64,000 nt of DNA from Tritrichomonas musculus (lineage: Eukaryota > Parabasalia > Tritrichomonadida > Tritrichomonadidae), in the NCBI GenBank assembly GCA_039105265.1, contig JAPFFF010000008.1, forward strand, positions 3,534,001 to 3,598,000, written 5' to 3'. This document shows positions 9,781-19,205 of the stretch, piece after piece. The notes beneath the pieces are model-generated. The model worked only from the letters and a program-made list of their open reading frames with translations. It did not search any database and was not told where the DNA came from. A program made the translations under genes and the position numbers. Numbering within the stretch: the stretch's first letter is position 1; each line of letters begins with the position of its first letter.

Positions 9781-11709
9781 ATGAGTAATATACTACGAAA
9801 CAAAAAAGTTATTCAAGTTCGAGATAAAAAAACGAAACACTTTCCCAGGAAACTTCCACCCATGGAAAGACCCGAAACCCCTCGAAATGATCTTCGATCT
9901 GAAAAATCACAAAGAGGAAGCGACCTTCACAACTTGTCAATCTCTCGTTTTTCATACTTAAACGAAGAAAAAGTCTCAGTTTTCAGAGCAATTAAAGAAC
10001 TTTTTGAAGAATCCAAAAATTCTGATGATTTGGCTTATGCTGTTCAGTCTTTTGAAGCTGAATCTCGTAATTTATGCGAATCTAACAGTTTTACTTCATG
10101 TGATTTGGTTGAATATCGTCAACTTTATCCATTTTTAACACCATTGATCAAAACTGCTCCTGGCCCAATATTATTTCAAATGGTAAATGCTTTAAGATAC
10201 ATATTAAAAGCGATAGAATCTTCTAAAGATATTAAACCGAAAGAGCCAGCAACACCAAAACCAGGAAAATCAAGTAGCAGACTCAAAAAACTTGAACGTC
10301 TTCCTCCATTAGATTCTGAACCAAAAACACAAGGTTCAAACGAAGATTTATCGACGAATGCAAAAGAACTACCAACTGAACATTTTAATAAGTTTATAGC
10401 AGTATTATTAGTGAAAATTTCAAGTGATAAAGCAAATGATGAAATATTTTTAAATCCTGATTTAATTACGACTATTATTTCATTAACGGGGCCATCACAT
10501 AAGGTTAAAACGCGAATGTATGCAATTACAACAATTAAAAATGAAACTCACAATAGTAATTTTCGAAAACTTCTCGTTAAAATTTCAAACTTCTCAGATT
10601 TATTTAGCATATTTAACTCAACAACTGATGGACCAGAGTTACTCGAGGCATGCGCAATTACAATGCGAAACTTGATCAACGATTCGGAATACGTAAATAT
10701 AGTTGTTAAAAATAATATTCATGTTCTTTTATTCTCATCAATGCTCAAGTTTACAGATAATAGTAAATACTGTTATGCTTGCTTCAGAATTTTCACCAAA
10801 ATTTCTGGTCGAGATGATGTTCGTCAATCATTATTCAAGACATTTTCTGAAAATGCTATTTTAACATTGTTCTTTACAATTCTTGATAAGCATAAAACAA
10901 ACTGCCTTTTAATATCTCGCCTTTCTTACGTATTTGCAGATTTTGCTTCACGAGAAACATCATTTATTGAAGCAGCGGCTAAAATCACAGAACCGTATAG
11001 TTTATCAGTTATTACTAATGCACTTGAAACAAAAGAAATTATTGAAAACACTGAAAATTCTATGACCTTATTGCTTCAAGTTGTTGCAAATTTATCAGTT
11101 GATAAAGAATGTGCTTCACTTTTATCTTTTGGCGATTCAATTTCAAAACTTTTCCCTTCCAGAACATTTAAAGAAGAAGATAAACTAGGATATAATCTTT
11201 TATGTACAGCATCTAATTTCACTTTTCATGATCATTATTGGTCACCTAAAGAGCTAATTGATGCTATACCAATCGCAATTATATCAAAATATGTACCTTC
11301 AATTATCGAAGCTCTAAGAACTTTATGCAATCTTGCTTTAGCCCCCAATTCAATGCTAATTGATAGCAAAATTTTTGAATTACTCGGAATTTTGATTAAT
11401 CATGTAGATCCTGATGTTGTTTTGTATTCGCTCCAAACTCTCGCTAACTTGATTAATCATGCTGGAATTAGAAGAAGATTTAGATCTGCAGGACTCGTTG
11501 AGTCTTTGCTGGAATTACTTCATAGCGATAATTTAGATGAATTAGAGCTTGATGCAATTGCTGCTTTGATAATGAATTTTGGTGCAATTACAGTTGAAGA
11601 GGCACAGAAATTTTATCAGGCTTTGGACGAATTTGAAATTCCTCAAGACGCAGAAATTTTAAATATATTCAAAGATTTTTTGAAGCAGCAAACGAGAGTT
11701 GATTGTTGA
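9781..11709 (+). CDS. Armadillo-repeat-like protein, 642 residues
   Basis: The first about 75 residues are basic and probably disordered (many Arg, Lys, Pro), and residues 150-200 form a second low-complexity linker. The rest is a stack of helical repeats with the Leu/Ile/Asn pattern of armadillo repeats, for example ALRTLCNLALAPNSM and LYSLQTLANLINHAGIRRRFRSAGLVESLLELL near the C-terminus (about residues 520-600). Armadillo folds act as protein-binding scaffolds in transport, cytoskeleton or signalling. The partner cannot be read from sequence. The start is the first ATG after an AT-rich leader. The family is abundant in trichomonads. Confidence 0.75.
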   Translation: MSNILRNKKVIQVRDKKTKHFPRKLPPMERPETPRNDLRSEKSQRGSDLHNLSISRFSYLNEEKVSVFRAIKELFEESKNSDDLAYAVQSFEAESRNLCESNSFTSCDLVEYRQLYPFLTPLIKTAPGPILFQMVNALRYILKAIESSKDIKPKEPATPKPGKSSSRLKKLERLPPLDSEPKTQGSNEDLSTNAKELPTEHFNKFIAVLLVKISSDKANDEIFLNPDLITTIISLTGPSHKVKTRMYAITTIKNETHNSNFRKLLVKISNFSDLFSIFNSTTDGPELLEACAITMRNLINDSEYVNIVVKNNIHVLLFSSMLKFTDNSKYCYACFRIFTKISGRDDVRQSLFKTFSENAILTLFFTILDKHKTNCLLISRLSYVFADFASRETSFIEAAAKITEPYSLSVITNALETKEIIENTENSMTLLLQVVANLSVDKECASLLSFGDSISKLFPSRTFKEEDKLGYNLLCTASNFTFHDHYWSPKELIDAIPIAIISKYVPSIIEALRTLCNLALAPNSMLIDSKIFELLGILINHVDPDVVLYSLQTLANLINHAGIRRRFRSAGLVESLLELLHSDNLDELELDAIAALIMNFGAITVEEAQKFYQALDEFEIPQDAEILNIFKDFLKQQTRVDC

Positions 11710-12085
11710 TTTGATACATTTTTTTTTTTTATTATTTCATACTTATAAAATTTAAAACATAATAAATATTTAATATGCTTTATGTATTGATATATCGTGA
11801 TTTTTCCTATGAAATCATTTTGAATATTTCCTTTCAAATTATTCAATGTATTCACAATTTATTTCTGAAGTTCAATACAATATTTACAGAGTTTTTTATA
11901 CAATAATTATCTTTTCATTTACTAAAAAATAAAACATGTTGTTTGGAAATTCACATATTGATGTAATGTTAATAAATAGAATTGTGCAACATTGAAATAT
12001 TTTTATTAAATTTGATTTTTTAAAAATATCATTCGACCATTTATTATCACAAAATAAAATTTTAAACGAAATTGTTACCAATCAA
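11710..12085. other. Intergenic spacer, nothing seen
   Basis: About 375 bases of very AT-rich DNA between two same-strand genes. Short open frames on the - strand are composed of low-complexity AT codons and are not credible genes. It probably holds the 3' end of the armadillo gene and the promoter of the next gene. Confidence 0.6.
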
Positions 12086-13615
12086 ATGCAATCTTGGTCA
12101 AGTTTTGTTCGCTCTACAATAAAGGAACTTCGTTCTGGATCAGAAGTTCCAGATTATTTTGGAAATTTAATTCCACTAGTTTCACGAAATAAAAAAAAGG
12201 ATAATTTAGGAGATTATAAAGAAGAAGACGATTTAATATCCATTGATGCTGTTCAGATTCAAAATTCAAGACAGAAAAATCGCCAACAGCCAGTTAACAA
12301 CAACAATATGTTTTTTCAAAATAATAATAATAGAGTAGGCAATGATTTCAATGACAACAACTATAATTATTCAAATAAATTTGGAAATCAACAAGTTAAT
12401 TCCAATTACTATGATATCTATCCAAATAATCAAAATGAAGCGTATGAAGACCACTCGTATTTACCTCAACCAGAAAACATACAGCGCTTTAATAATAATC
12501 GAAATAGCAATATTAACAACAATGTTACACAAGATAATTATCGTCAAAAACAACAGAAGCCAATGCCATATTATGAAGAAGATGAAAATATTATTGATGA
12601 TTACAAAAACGATATCGTACAGCAAAATAATGCTCAAAATATGAATAGTGCGAATGAAGTTAAAGACGACCTAATTGATCCTGATTTTGAACTTTCTCGG
12701 CAAGTACAAAAACAACAACAAATTTCTCAATCTCCAATTCGTCAGGAGCCACAATCAAAAAAACAACAACAAGATTTATCTGATAGTTTCAATGAATCTC
12801 CAAATAAAAATTTAATACACCAACAGAACGCTCATGATACTCAATCAACACCAGAAGTTACAAAGCAATCAAAAGAAAAAGTATATATACCTGAAACTCC
12901 TGAAATGGTTGATTATCCTTCATCAGCTTCAGATGTTCCATGGCAAGATGTTCCAAAATCATCACAACAACCTTTTCCAAGCGAATCTCTTATTAATGCA
13001 ATCGATCAAATTGGTGTTTACGAAGATAAGCAACAACAAAATCAACAGTCTGCACAAAAGAAACAACAATTACAACAAAATCAACAAAGACAGATACCAC
13101 CACAACAACAGCAAGTACAACAAGAAGAACAATCTTTCAATGATTATAGCCATGATCAACAGCATCAAGAACAGTCGTTTAATGATTATAGCCATGATCA
13201 ACCTCAACAAGAACAATCATTTAATGAATACAGCCAAAATCAACAACAAGAAAGCAGGTTTGAAAACGATGAAAACGAATTGGATCAAGAACAAGCTGAC
13301 GACGATGATAATAATAACAGCATTGATGAAGAAATCAACGTTAATGAAAGAATTGATAACGATAATGAAGAAGAAAATAGTGATATGGCACCAGTTCCAT
13401 TTGGCGAACGATTTAGAATCCTTAGTGGTGGAATAATTGATCGTTATTGGAGTCACGTTGATACCGAAGTTCCTAGAATAATTCCTGAATCAAAAATTCT
13501 TACGTCATTTAAAGCATCAAAGTTTATTAAATATAAAAATGCAATGGATTCATTTGCAAAAAAAGTTGAAGGAAAGAAACATCATCTCAGATTCAAACAA
13601 GTTGACCAAGCATAA
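12086..13615 (+). CDS. Gln/Asn-rich low-complexity protein with a conserved-looking C-terminus
   Basis: A 509-residue protein. Residues 1-50 (MQSWSSFVRSTIKELRSGSEVPDYFGNLIPLV) look folded. Residues about 55-435 are a Gln/Asn-rich, prion-like linker. It includes three tandem copies of a roughly 13-residue unit, EQSFNDYSHDQ and variants (about 351-390), followed by an acidic run. The last about 75 residues (PVPFGERFRILSGGIIDRYWSHVDTEVPRIIPESK to the end) are again ordered in composition. I do not recognise the family. The layout of two ordered ends joined by a Q/N linker would suit a scaffold or condensate-forming protein. The start ATG is preceded closely by TCA, a possible initiator remnant. 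Confidence 0.7.
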   Translation: MQSWSSFVRSTIKELRSGSEVPDYFGNLIPLVSRNKKKDNLGDYKEEDDLISIDAVQIQNSRQKNRQQPVNNNNMFFQNNNNRVGNDFNDNNYNYSNKFGNQQVNSNYYDIYPNNQNEAYEDHSYLPQPENIQRFNNNRNSNINNNVTQDNYRQKQQKPMPYYEEDENIIDDYKNDIVQQNNAQNMNSANEVKDDLIDPDFELSRQVQKQQQISQSPIRQEPQSKKQQQDLSDSFNESPNKNLIHQQNAHDTQSTPEVTKQSKEKVYIPETPEMVDYPSSASDVPWQDVPKSSQQPFPSESLINAIDQIGVYEDKQQQNQQSAQKKQQLQQNQQRQIPPQQQQVQQEEQSFNDYSHDQQHQEQSFNDYSHDQPQQEQSFNEYSQNQQQESRFENDENELDQEQADDDDNNNSIDEEINVNERIDNDNEEENSDMAPVPFGERFRILSGGIIDRYWSHVDTEVPRIIPESKILTSFKASKFIKYKNAMDSFAKKVEGKKHHLRFKQVDQA

Positions 13616-13946
13616 ATTTTTATATAAGATCAACATGAATTTAACATTGTTAACTACGGCTAATTTAACTTATTTTGCAATAACTTATAATTTATTTGTC
13701 CTTCACGAATAAAAATCGGAAACTAAAAGAATACTATTGCTTTCTATTTTTAAAATTAATAAGTATTTTTGGTTATTCAAAGCAAAGGAACCATAACTTC
13801 AATGTTAAGAATTATAATATTTTTCGTTAAAGATGTACTCATTTATAAATCCATTGTCACCCATTATAGAGTGATTTTAATTTCAAAAATATGATTTTTT
13901 CAGAATTTTTTTTTTTTTTTTTTTCAATATTTTGAATATTTTCAGA
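13616..13946. other. Intergenic spacer with a 19-base poly-T tract
   Basis: No gene is seen. Bases 13,906-13,924 are an uninterrupted T run just upstream of the next start codon. In trichomonads such tracts are common in promoter-proximal DNA, and its role here is unknown. Confidence 0.6.
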
Positions 13947-15386
13947 ATGTTTTTGGGATATAAAAGTCTCCAAGATCCAAGTTCACAAAATGATTATTTA
14001 GAATTTTCTGATGACCATTTAGGAAAATATGATGAGGAGACTTTGAAACTAATGGTCAGAAGAGTACAATTTTTAATAGTTTCCATTTTAAATAATACAG
14101 AAAATTATTTAGATTCAGAAGAATATCAAAAAAATGTTCAGGAACTGACAGAACTTGTATATAAAGTTGATTTTAAGGATGCTGATCAAGATGATTTGAA
14201 CAATTTTTTCAATCATTTGCTAAAATATTCAGGGGAAAACAATTATCACAACATTGGAAAAAAAGAAAATTTATTTATATCGCTCGTCAAATTAAATCTA
14301 TCTTTCATGTCTCAATCAGCTGAAAGCATAATTTATGAATTTATTAATTGTGGACTTTTGAAGTATCTCAATTTTTTACTTAGTAATGCTTTTCCAACAA
14401 GATTAGATGTAGATGTTTACGAAGCTCTAGCCAGAATAGTTGGAAAATCATCTCGTATTCAAAAAGAAATATTAAACATAATTCCAATTAAAGGGATTGA
14501 TGCCAGAGTTAAATCAAATAAAGATAACGAAAAGTTTTTAGATGCTATTTTTAAGTTTTTATGTCCGTTTACAATGAAAGATAATAATTTGAACTCTGAT
14601 GAAATTTACTGGATTATGAAAGCATACATGGAAGGCTTAAAATTAGGACAACCCAAAATATATCCAATGATATCAATTGGAATTTATGAAAAAATCAAGA
14701 GCGTTCAATCTATAAAAAACTATTATAATAAATTTGGTTTTAAATTAGAACAAATTTTTCCTCTTTTGGTTGAAAGAATGGACCAAAACGAAATACTATG
14801 CGAGTACACTTTTTATATTAGCAAAATACTTCTTAATTTAGAGATTAAAATTGATATTGATTATCCAAAATTCCAAAGTTACTTGAATTGCCCCTCTCTC
14901 AAAGTTCAAATAGCTTCTGTCTATTTTTTTAGTTCTCTTGCTCAAAACGTAGATATTTTAAAGAAGCAAAAGCTTGATGTTGCCAACTTTTTGTGGGAAC
15001 TTCACCTAGTATACCAAAATGCTTCATATGTTATCAAAGAGTATCTCGATGAAACAATTTATTTTTATTTAATTCTTGACATTTATGATAAGGATAAGCT
15101 TTTTCCAATCCTTGAAAGAGGATTTACTGATACACTGGTTCAAATAATACAAACACAAAAGAAGAATCTTTATAATATATTGATTTTTGTAAATAAAATG
15201 TTCGAAAGATCAGTGAGGTTACAGTGTATTGATCAATTATCTAACCAATTTATGAATTGCGGCGGTTTTAGCGTTTTATATGACTTTTTCAATGATTCAG
15301 AGTTTATATCATCCGATGAAAATGTAGAAACCCTAGAACTCTTAAAGATAATTATTCAAGATTACGAACCAAAAGATGACCTCTAA
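13947..15386 (+). CDS. Helical-repeat (armadillo-like) protein
   Basis: I chose the ATG at 13,947, giving 479 residues. The open frame extends a few codons further up but without another ATG. The product is all-helical with regularly spaced hydrophobic helices, as in armadillo or HEAT proteins, for example LDVDVYEALARIVGKSSRIQKEILNIIP and LKVQIASVYFFSSLAQNVDILKKQK. No membrane segment or signal peptide is visible. Its C-terminal third, a chain of helices ending LYDFFNDSEFISSDENVETLELLKIIIQDYE, resembles the tail of other armadillo proteins in this window. The specific role is not known. Confidence 0.65.
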   Translation: MFLGYKSLQDPSSQNDYLEFSDDHLGKYDEETLKLMVRRVQFLIVSILNNTENYLDSEEYQKNVQELTELVYKVDFKDADQDDLNNFFNHLLKYSGENNYHNIGKKENLFISLVKLNLSFMSQSAESIIYEFINCGLLKYLNFLLSNAFPTRLDVDVYEALARIVGKSSRIQKEILNIIPIKGIDARVKSNKDNEKFLDAIFKFLCPFTMKDNNLNSDEIYWIMKAYMEGLKLGQPKIYPMISIGIYEKIKSVQSIKNYYNKFGFKLEQIFPLLVERMDQNEILCEYTFYISKILLNLEIKIDIDYPKFQSYLNCPSLKVQIASVYFFSSLAQNVDILKKQKLDVANFLWELHLVYQNASYVIKEYLDETIYFYLILDIYDKDKLFPILERGFTDTLVQIIQTQKKNLYNILIFVNKMFERSVRLQCIDQLSNQFMNCGGFSVLYDFFNDSEFISSDENVETLELLKIIIQDYEPKDDL

Positions 15387-15560
15387 AACTATAATGCTGA
15401 AACTTATATTTAATGTTTCCTTAATATACTAAATATGTTTTTGTGCACAATTTTTTAAAATATGATTCTTCATTAAATTATTTTGATAATGAATGGTGAA
15501 GTAATTATAAAAATTAAACAAAACTCTAATAATAATATTTATTATCATAAAATTCGCTTT

Positions 15561-16463
15561 TCAAACAACTGCCCTTTTCCTTGCCGGTATCCATTTTATT
15601 TCATCTGCAATATCTTGTTCAGAGCAATTACTTACAAATACCCCTGGGCTATGAATCAAATAATGGTCCACTTCTATATCTATGCTTTGAATAACTTCTT
15701 CTCCGAAAAGTTTTTGAATTTCATGCATTGGAAGTTCGGTGAATCCAAAGGCAGGAAAATTACCTTGCTGATGAAATAGTGAACCATTAATAGATTTTAT
15801 TCCGAGGAGTCTTGCAAATCTGATCTTATTGACATGAAGAACTTTTTCCGATTTCCATTCTACACCTGTAAATGCAAAATAAGACTTATTACTTTCAGTT
15901 AGTTTCAATGCATTAAATAACTTATGGGAAAACCTGCAGGAGGGATGATTTTTTCTATGGAAAAAATCTCGAACAATATCACCGAATTGATAAGATTCAT
16001 CTAGCCAGAAGTTAGCTGGTATAAATCCAAGTTGATGCGGATTTATTTGATGTGATTTATCATTACAAATTTCTATAAAAAGGTCGTCGTCAGTTGTTTC
16101 ATTAGGAAGATAAATTGGTCTTTTATTCTGACCTACTGTGAAATAATCAATAGACTTGGATCCCTTAGGGATATGCTTAGAATTAGAGAGTGTCTGCATT
16201 GGAATATTGAATAAAGGTTGAGAAATCTGAGGAATAGGCTTACTCCTTGATCTACGATGAGTTTGATTGAGAGGAGGTAGAATTGGGGAGTCTTGCTTAT
16301 CAGGAAATTTCCAATCTATATCAGTAAATAAATCAAAAAGCGGTGATGATGGAAATTGACCGATTGGCATTGATTCATCTTCAGAGCACATTGGAGAAAA
16401 TATCCTAATAGGAGAGTTGAAATCATCTTCTGGCTTCCAGTTATTTTCTTCCTCTTTCTTCAT
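15561..16463 (-). CDS. Initiator-binding-domain (IBD) type DNA-binding protein
   Basis: A 300-residue protein. Residues 1-115 are Pro/Ser-rich and probably disordered. Residues about 145-255 carry the segments FIPANFWLDESYQFGDIVRDFF, CRFSHKLFNALKLT, VNKIRFARLLGIKSINGSLFHQQGNFPAFGF. From memory these match the winged-helix initiator-binding domain of trichomonad IBP39-type factors. IBP39 recognises the Inr element at transcription start sites and recruits RNA polymerase II. This protein lacks an obvious second domain after the IBD, so it may be a gene-specific paralogue rather than the general factor. Its tail ends ARKRAVV. It is convergent with the upstream armadillo-like gene. Confidence 0.6.
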   Translation of the reverse strand: MKKEEENNWKPEDDFNSPIRIFSPMCSEDESMPIGQFPSSPLFDLFTDIDWKFPDKQDSPILPPLNQTHRRSRSKPIPQISQPLFNIPMQTLSNSKHIPKGSKSIDYFTVGQNKRPIYLPNETTDDDLFIEICNDKSHQINPHQLGFIPANFWLDESYQFGDIVRDFFHRKNHPSCRFSHKLFNALKLTESNKSYFAFTGVEWKSEKVLHVNKIRFARLLGIKSINGSLFHQQGNFPAFGFTELPMHEIQKLFGEEVIQSIDIEVDHYLIHSPGVFVSNCSEQDIADEIKWIPARKRAVV

Positions 16464-16810
16464 ATTTAAGAAAATTGTCTTTCTTTATTTTTGAATTTTT
16501 CACAATTCTATTTAATTGAATGTTTTGAATAAAATTATTTATTCATTTTTTTATATTCATTCTTTGATTATTAATTATAATTTATAATATTAAGATTAAA
16601 AAACGTAACTTAAAAAAACCTTCACCGCAAAAATTGAGAAAATTATTCAATTTTTTCAGAAAATTAAAATTTTCAATGATACGTTGAGAACAATAAATCT
16701 AAGTAAACTTAGATTTGGATTTAAAAATTATAATTGAAAAAATTTTCAGCATATATTTTATTATTATTAAAAAAAAATTATTTATTAATAACATTATATA
16801 ATGATGAAGA

Positions 16811-16817
16811 AAAAAAA
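16811..16817 (-). terminator. RNA polymerase III terminator of the tRNA gene
   Basis: Seven T in a row on the - strand, one base after the mature 3' end of the tRNA. Runs of four or more T stop polymerase III. Confidence 0.8.
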
Positions 16818-16818
16818 T

Positions 16819-16889
16819 GTCCCACTGCGGAATCGAACCGCAGTCTGATCCGTGTCAAGGATCTATTCTAACCATTATACTAGTGGGAC
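16819..16889 (-). tRNA. tRNA-Val with anticodon GAC
   Basis: A full 71-base cloverleaf on the - strand. The acceptor arms GTCCCAC and GTGGGAC pair fully. The D arm contains the A box TAGTATAATGG. The anticodon stem GATCC/GGATC closes the loop TTGACAC, which places GAC at positions 34-36. The T arm TGCGG-TTCGATT-CCGCA contains the B box. The discriminator base is A, followed at once by seven T, a strong polymerase III stop (16,811-16,817). The D stem has one A-A mismatch. No intron is seen. GAC reads Val codons GUC and GUU. Eukaryotes normally use an AAC (inosine) anticodon for these codons, so the identity deserves a check. The body resembles tRNA-Asp/Glu types. Confidence 0.85.
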
Positions 16890-17070
16890 TTATGAATAAA
16901 ATAATATATTTTTAAATTTATTATTCACAGCATTTATAATTGTTTCCAAGAAGTGAATAATAAAGATCTGGTTATAAAAGAATAAACTCTCACCATCAAT
17001 AAAATATTTTTTAGTTTATTCACAATCAACTTCAATTATTTTCTCTATAATATATGCATGTAAACATATT

Positions 17071-18435
17071 TTATACCCACAGTCGGCCATCTTCGATTTC
17101 TCTTAATGATTCTTTGACTGCACAACAAAGGTCTGAAGGCAATTCTTCTTCATTTTCTAAGGCTTCTAAAATTTCAGATACATATTGTACATTTAAAGTT
17201 TGGCATAAATTTTCTTTACCATTTTTATCTGCATAATTATATAGAATAATTACAGCTTTACAAATCTCTTTGGTTAAAAATTCTGAATCAAAATCAAGTT
17301 GATCAGCCATTTTGCGTAGGAGTCCTGATTCCAAAAGAAAAATACCAATAGCAGAAATTGCATAGCTGAATGCTTTAAGCAAAGCAATTAACGCTCTAGT
17401 TTGTATTGAATGTTGCTCAACTTCTGTCCATAATAAAAGAAGTTGAAAAACTTTTGCTTCATACGCACTAGTGATTAACTTTGGATATTTTTGAAAAGCA
17501 GAACATAAAAACTTGGCAAAATATTCCTTAATTAAATTATTGTTTGGACGATCTATAAACGAAAGAATATCTTCCCATTTAAAAAGTCCAACAATATTTG
17601 CTAAATCTATAAAATTTGAATAGTCAAATATACTAATTAAAAGCCTCAGAAAACTAGCTTGCTCATCATTTGAAAAATTTTTAAATGATATAAATAATTG
17701 TTCGAAAGGCATACATTCAATAAGCAAAAAACAACAATTATCACCATGATCTGCAAATGCTGATGCTAAAACAAATGCAGGATCAATATTTGAACTTTGT
17801 GATTCAGACAATATTGTTTGAAAGATTGGTGCTATACCAGAAATATCTTCAAACGAAACTTGTATCGGCTTTATTATAAAATATAATGTACATAATATTT
17901 CTTTTTGAATTAGATCTTCTGTACAATTAAAATAAAAAATAACTAAATTCTTAATAATCCCAGATTTAATTAAAAGTGGAATGCACTTAGGAGAGAATCC
18001 ACAAATTGTTTTTAAAATTTTAAATGATAAACGACATGCTCGTTGATCTTTCAGTTCTGGTGAAAGAGCAAACGAAGAAATCATCAATGCAAAATCAGAA
18101 TTAAAAAAAACCAAATTAACATCTGTGAAATTACTTATCCAAATGTAAATACAACTTAAAACTTGCTGTATAATAAAAGGATTTTGATGGTTTTCCAGTA
18201 ATTGTAATAAAAAACATTCAAATTTCATTGACTTTAGTTGATTAATTATTTCAGGAGTACAATTTCCAAAAATTGACGAGAAATTAGAAAGTTCGTTCAA
18301 AAAATCAATTGATCCTTGATTTGGTGAAATAAGCTTTTGAGCAGATTCTATTATTCTTTGATCAATTGCTGTTTCTGACATACGGGATCTATCTTCCATT
18401 CTACAACCAAAATCATTTTCATTGGATGAAATCAT
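17071..18435 (-). CDS. Armadillo-repeat-like protein (importin-alpha-like fold)
   Basis: A 454-residue all-helical protein from an ATG at 18,435. After an acidic/basic N-terminus (MISSNENDFGCRMEDRSRMSETA) come repeated helices such as CFLLQLLENHQNPFIIQQVLSCIYIWISNFTDVN. There follows a chain of armadillo-type units up to the C-terminal ALENEEELPSDLCCAVKESLREIEDGRLWV. I see the fold but no nuclear-signal-binding Trp/Asn array strong enough to call it an importin alpha. An Inr-like TCATA lies 20 bases upstream of the ATG on the - strand (A+1 at 18,455). The family is expanded in trichomonads and the role is unknown. Confidence 0.65.
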   Translation of the reverse strand: MISSNENDFGCRMEDRSRMSETAIDQRIIESAQKLISPNQGSIDFLNELSNFSSIFGNCTPEIINQLKSMKFECFLLQLLENHQNPFIIQQVLSCIYIWISNFTDVNLVFFNSDFALMISSFALSPELKDQRACRLSFKILKTICGFSPKCIPLLIKSGIIKNLVIFYFNCTEDLIQKEILCTLYFIIKPIQVSFEDISGIAPIFQTILSESQSSNIDPAFVLASAFADHGDNCCFLLIECMPFEQLFISFKNFSNDEQASFLRLLISIFDYSNFIDLANIVGLFKWEDILSFIDRPNNNLIKEYFAKFLCSAFQKYPKLITSAYEAKVFQLLLLWTEVEQHSIQTRALIALLKAFSYAISAIGIFLLESGLLRKMADQLDFDSEFLTKEICKAVIILYNYADKNGKENLCQTLNVQYVSEILEALENEEELPSDLCCAVKESLREIEDGRLWV

Positions 18436-18452
18436 TTAGTACGTTTAAAAAA

Positions 18453-18457
18453 ATATG
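18453..18457 (-). promoter_or_regulatory. Inr-like element (TCATA)
   Basis: On the - strand TCATA matches the trichomonad initiator consensus TCA(+1)YW, placed 20 bases upstream of the ATG at 18,435. The motif is short, so position is the main support. Confidence 0.3.
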
Positions 18458-18632
18458 ATATTGGAATGTCATTAAGCTAGATCAATTAGGTTTTCAGAGT
18501 AATGAAAAAATCATTTTTATGAAAAAGAAATTAGAAAAAGATCATTTGTATCGTTGCAAGTCAATCTTTTATTTATTCCAGAAATAATTAATTATAAGAT
18601 ATTTTATATATATTGCTTATATATGCAAGGAA

Positions 18633-19205
18633 TTAGTTAGTTTCATTAAAACATATGTTAAATATGACTCTCCTTATTTTAAAAGAATCATTTACCCAAA
18701 AATAATATCCAAAAGAAGAAGATAGTAAGCACAGAAATGAAAAAGGAAACTGAAGGATTGATTCAATTGAAAATAAAATTGTAATAATTACTTTATCATT
18801 TAATTTTGAATTTTTGTAAATAGGGGTAGATGGAATTCTCCAAACCATAAAAACAAACAATGAACATGGGATAAAGAACAAAAAGGAAAAATGATGTTTA
18901 ATTCCTGCAATGCGTATAATAACGCAAAAAACAGGAAAAAATACTATAAAATTGTTAAGTAAAAAGCAGAATAATGATTTCTCACCAAGAAGGCGTTCAA
19001 CATATCTAAAAGACCAAAGAATAAAAGATATTATCAAAGCTTCAGCTATAGAAGGCCAACAAATAAATGTGTGCAATAAATGAAATATTTGAATGTCGAA
19101 ATTATCATCTTGGGCTAGATTGATTACAATTGACATAAAACCGCAAGAAATCATCATAAAAGATATAAAGGATGCGCTTTCTAATGACCATTCTCCATTA
19201 AACAT
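18633..19205 (-). CDS. UBAC2-like rhomboid pseudoprotease membrane protein
   Basis: A 190-residue multi-pass membrane protein with about five or six hydrophobic segments. The segment FILWSFRYVERLLGEKSLFCFLL matches the rhomboid-type loop that in human UBAC2 reads YNFRIFERRYGSRKFASFLL. Further on, IPCSLFVFMVWRIP and LNDKVIITILFSIESILQFPFSFLCLLSSSFGYYF line up in order with UBAC2's second half. No rhomboid Ser/His catalytic pair (GxSG) is visible, so it would be a pseudoprotease. UBAC2 proteins act at the endoplasmic reticulum in protein quality control. The C-terminal UBA domain of human UBAC2 is absent here. The match is from memory. Confidence 0.5.
   Translation of the reverse strand: MFNGEWSLESASFISFMMISCGFMSIVINLAQDDNFDIQIFHLLHTFICWPSIAEALIISFILWSFRYVERLLGEKSLFCFLLNNFIVFFPVFCVIIRIAGIKHHFSFLFFIPCSLFVFMVWRIPSTPIYKNSKLNDKVIITILFSIESILQFPFSFLCLLSSSFGYYFWVNDSFKIRRVIFNICFNETN

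Larger units (their letters stand above)
16464..17070. other. Intergenic stretch holding one tRNA gene
   Basis: AT-rich DNA between two - strand genes. Apart from the tRNA gene at 16,819-16,889 I see no other feature. Confidence 0.6.

Noticed and set aside
12342-13436. Long frames in the +1/+2 registers of the Gln/Asn-rich gene
   Set aside because: They are shadows of CAA/AAT-rich codons and encode Ile/Asn/Lys runs without structure.
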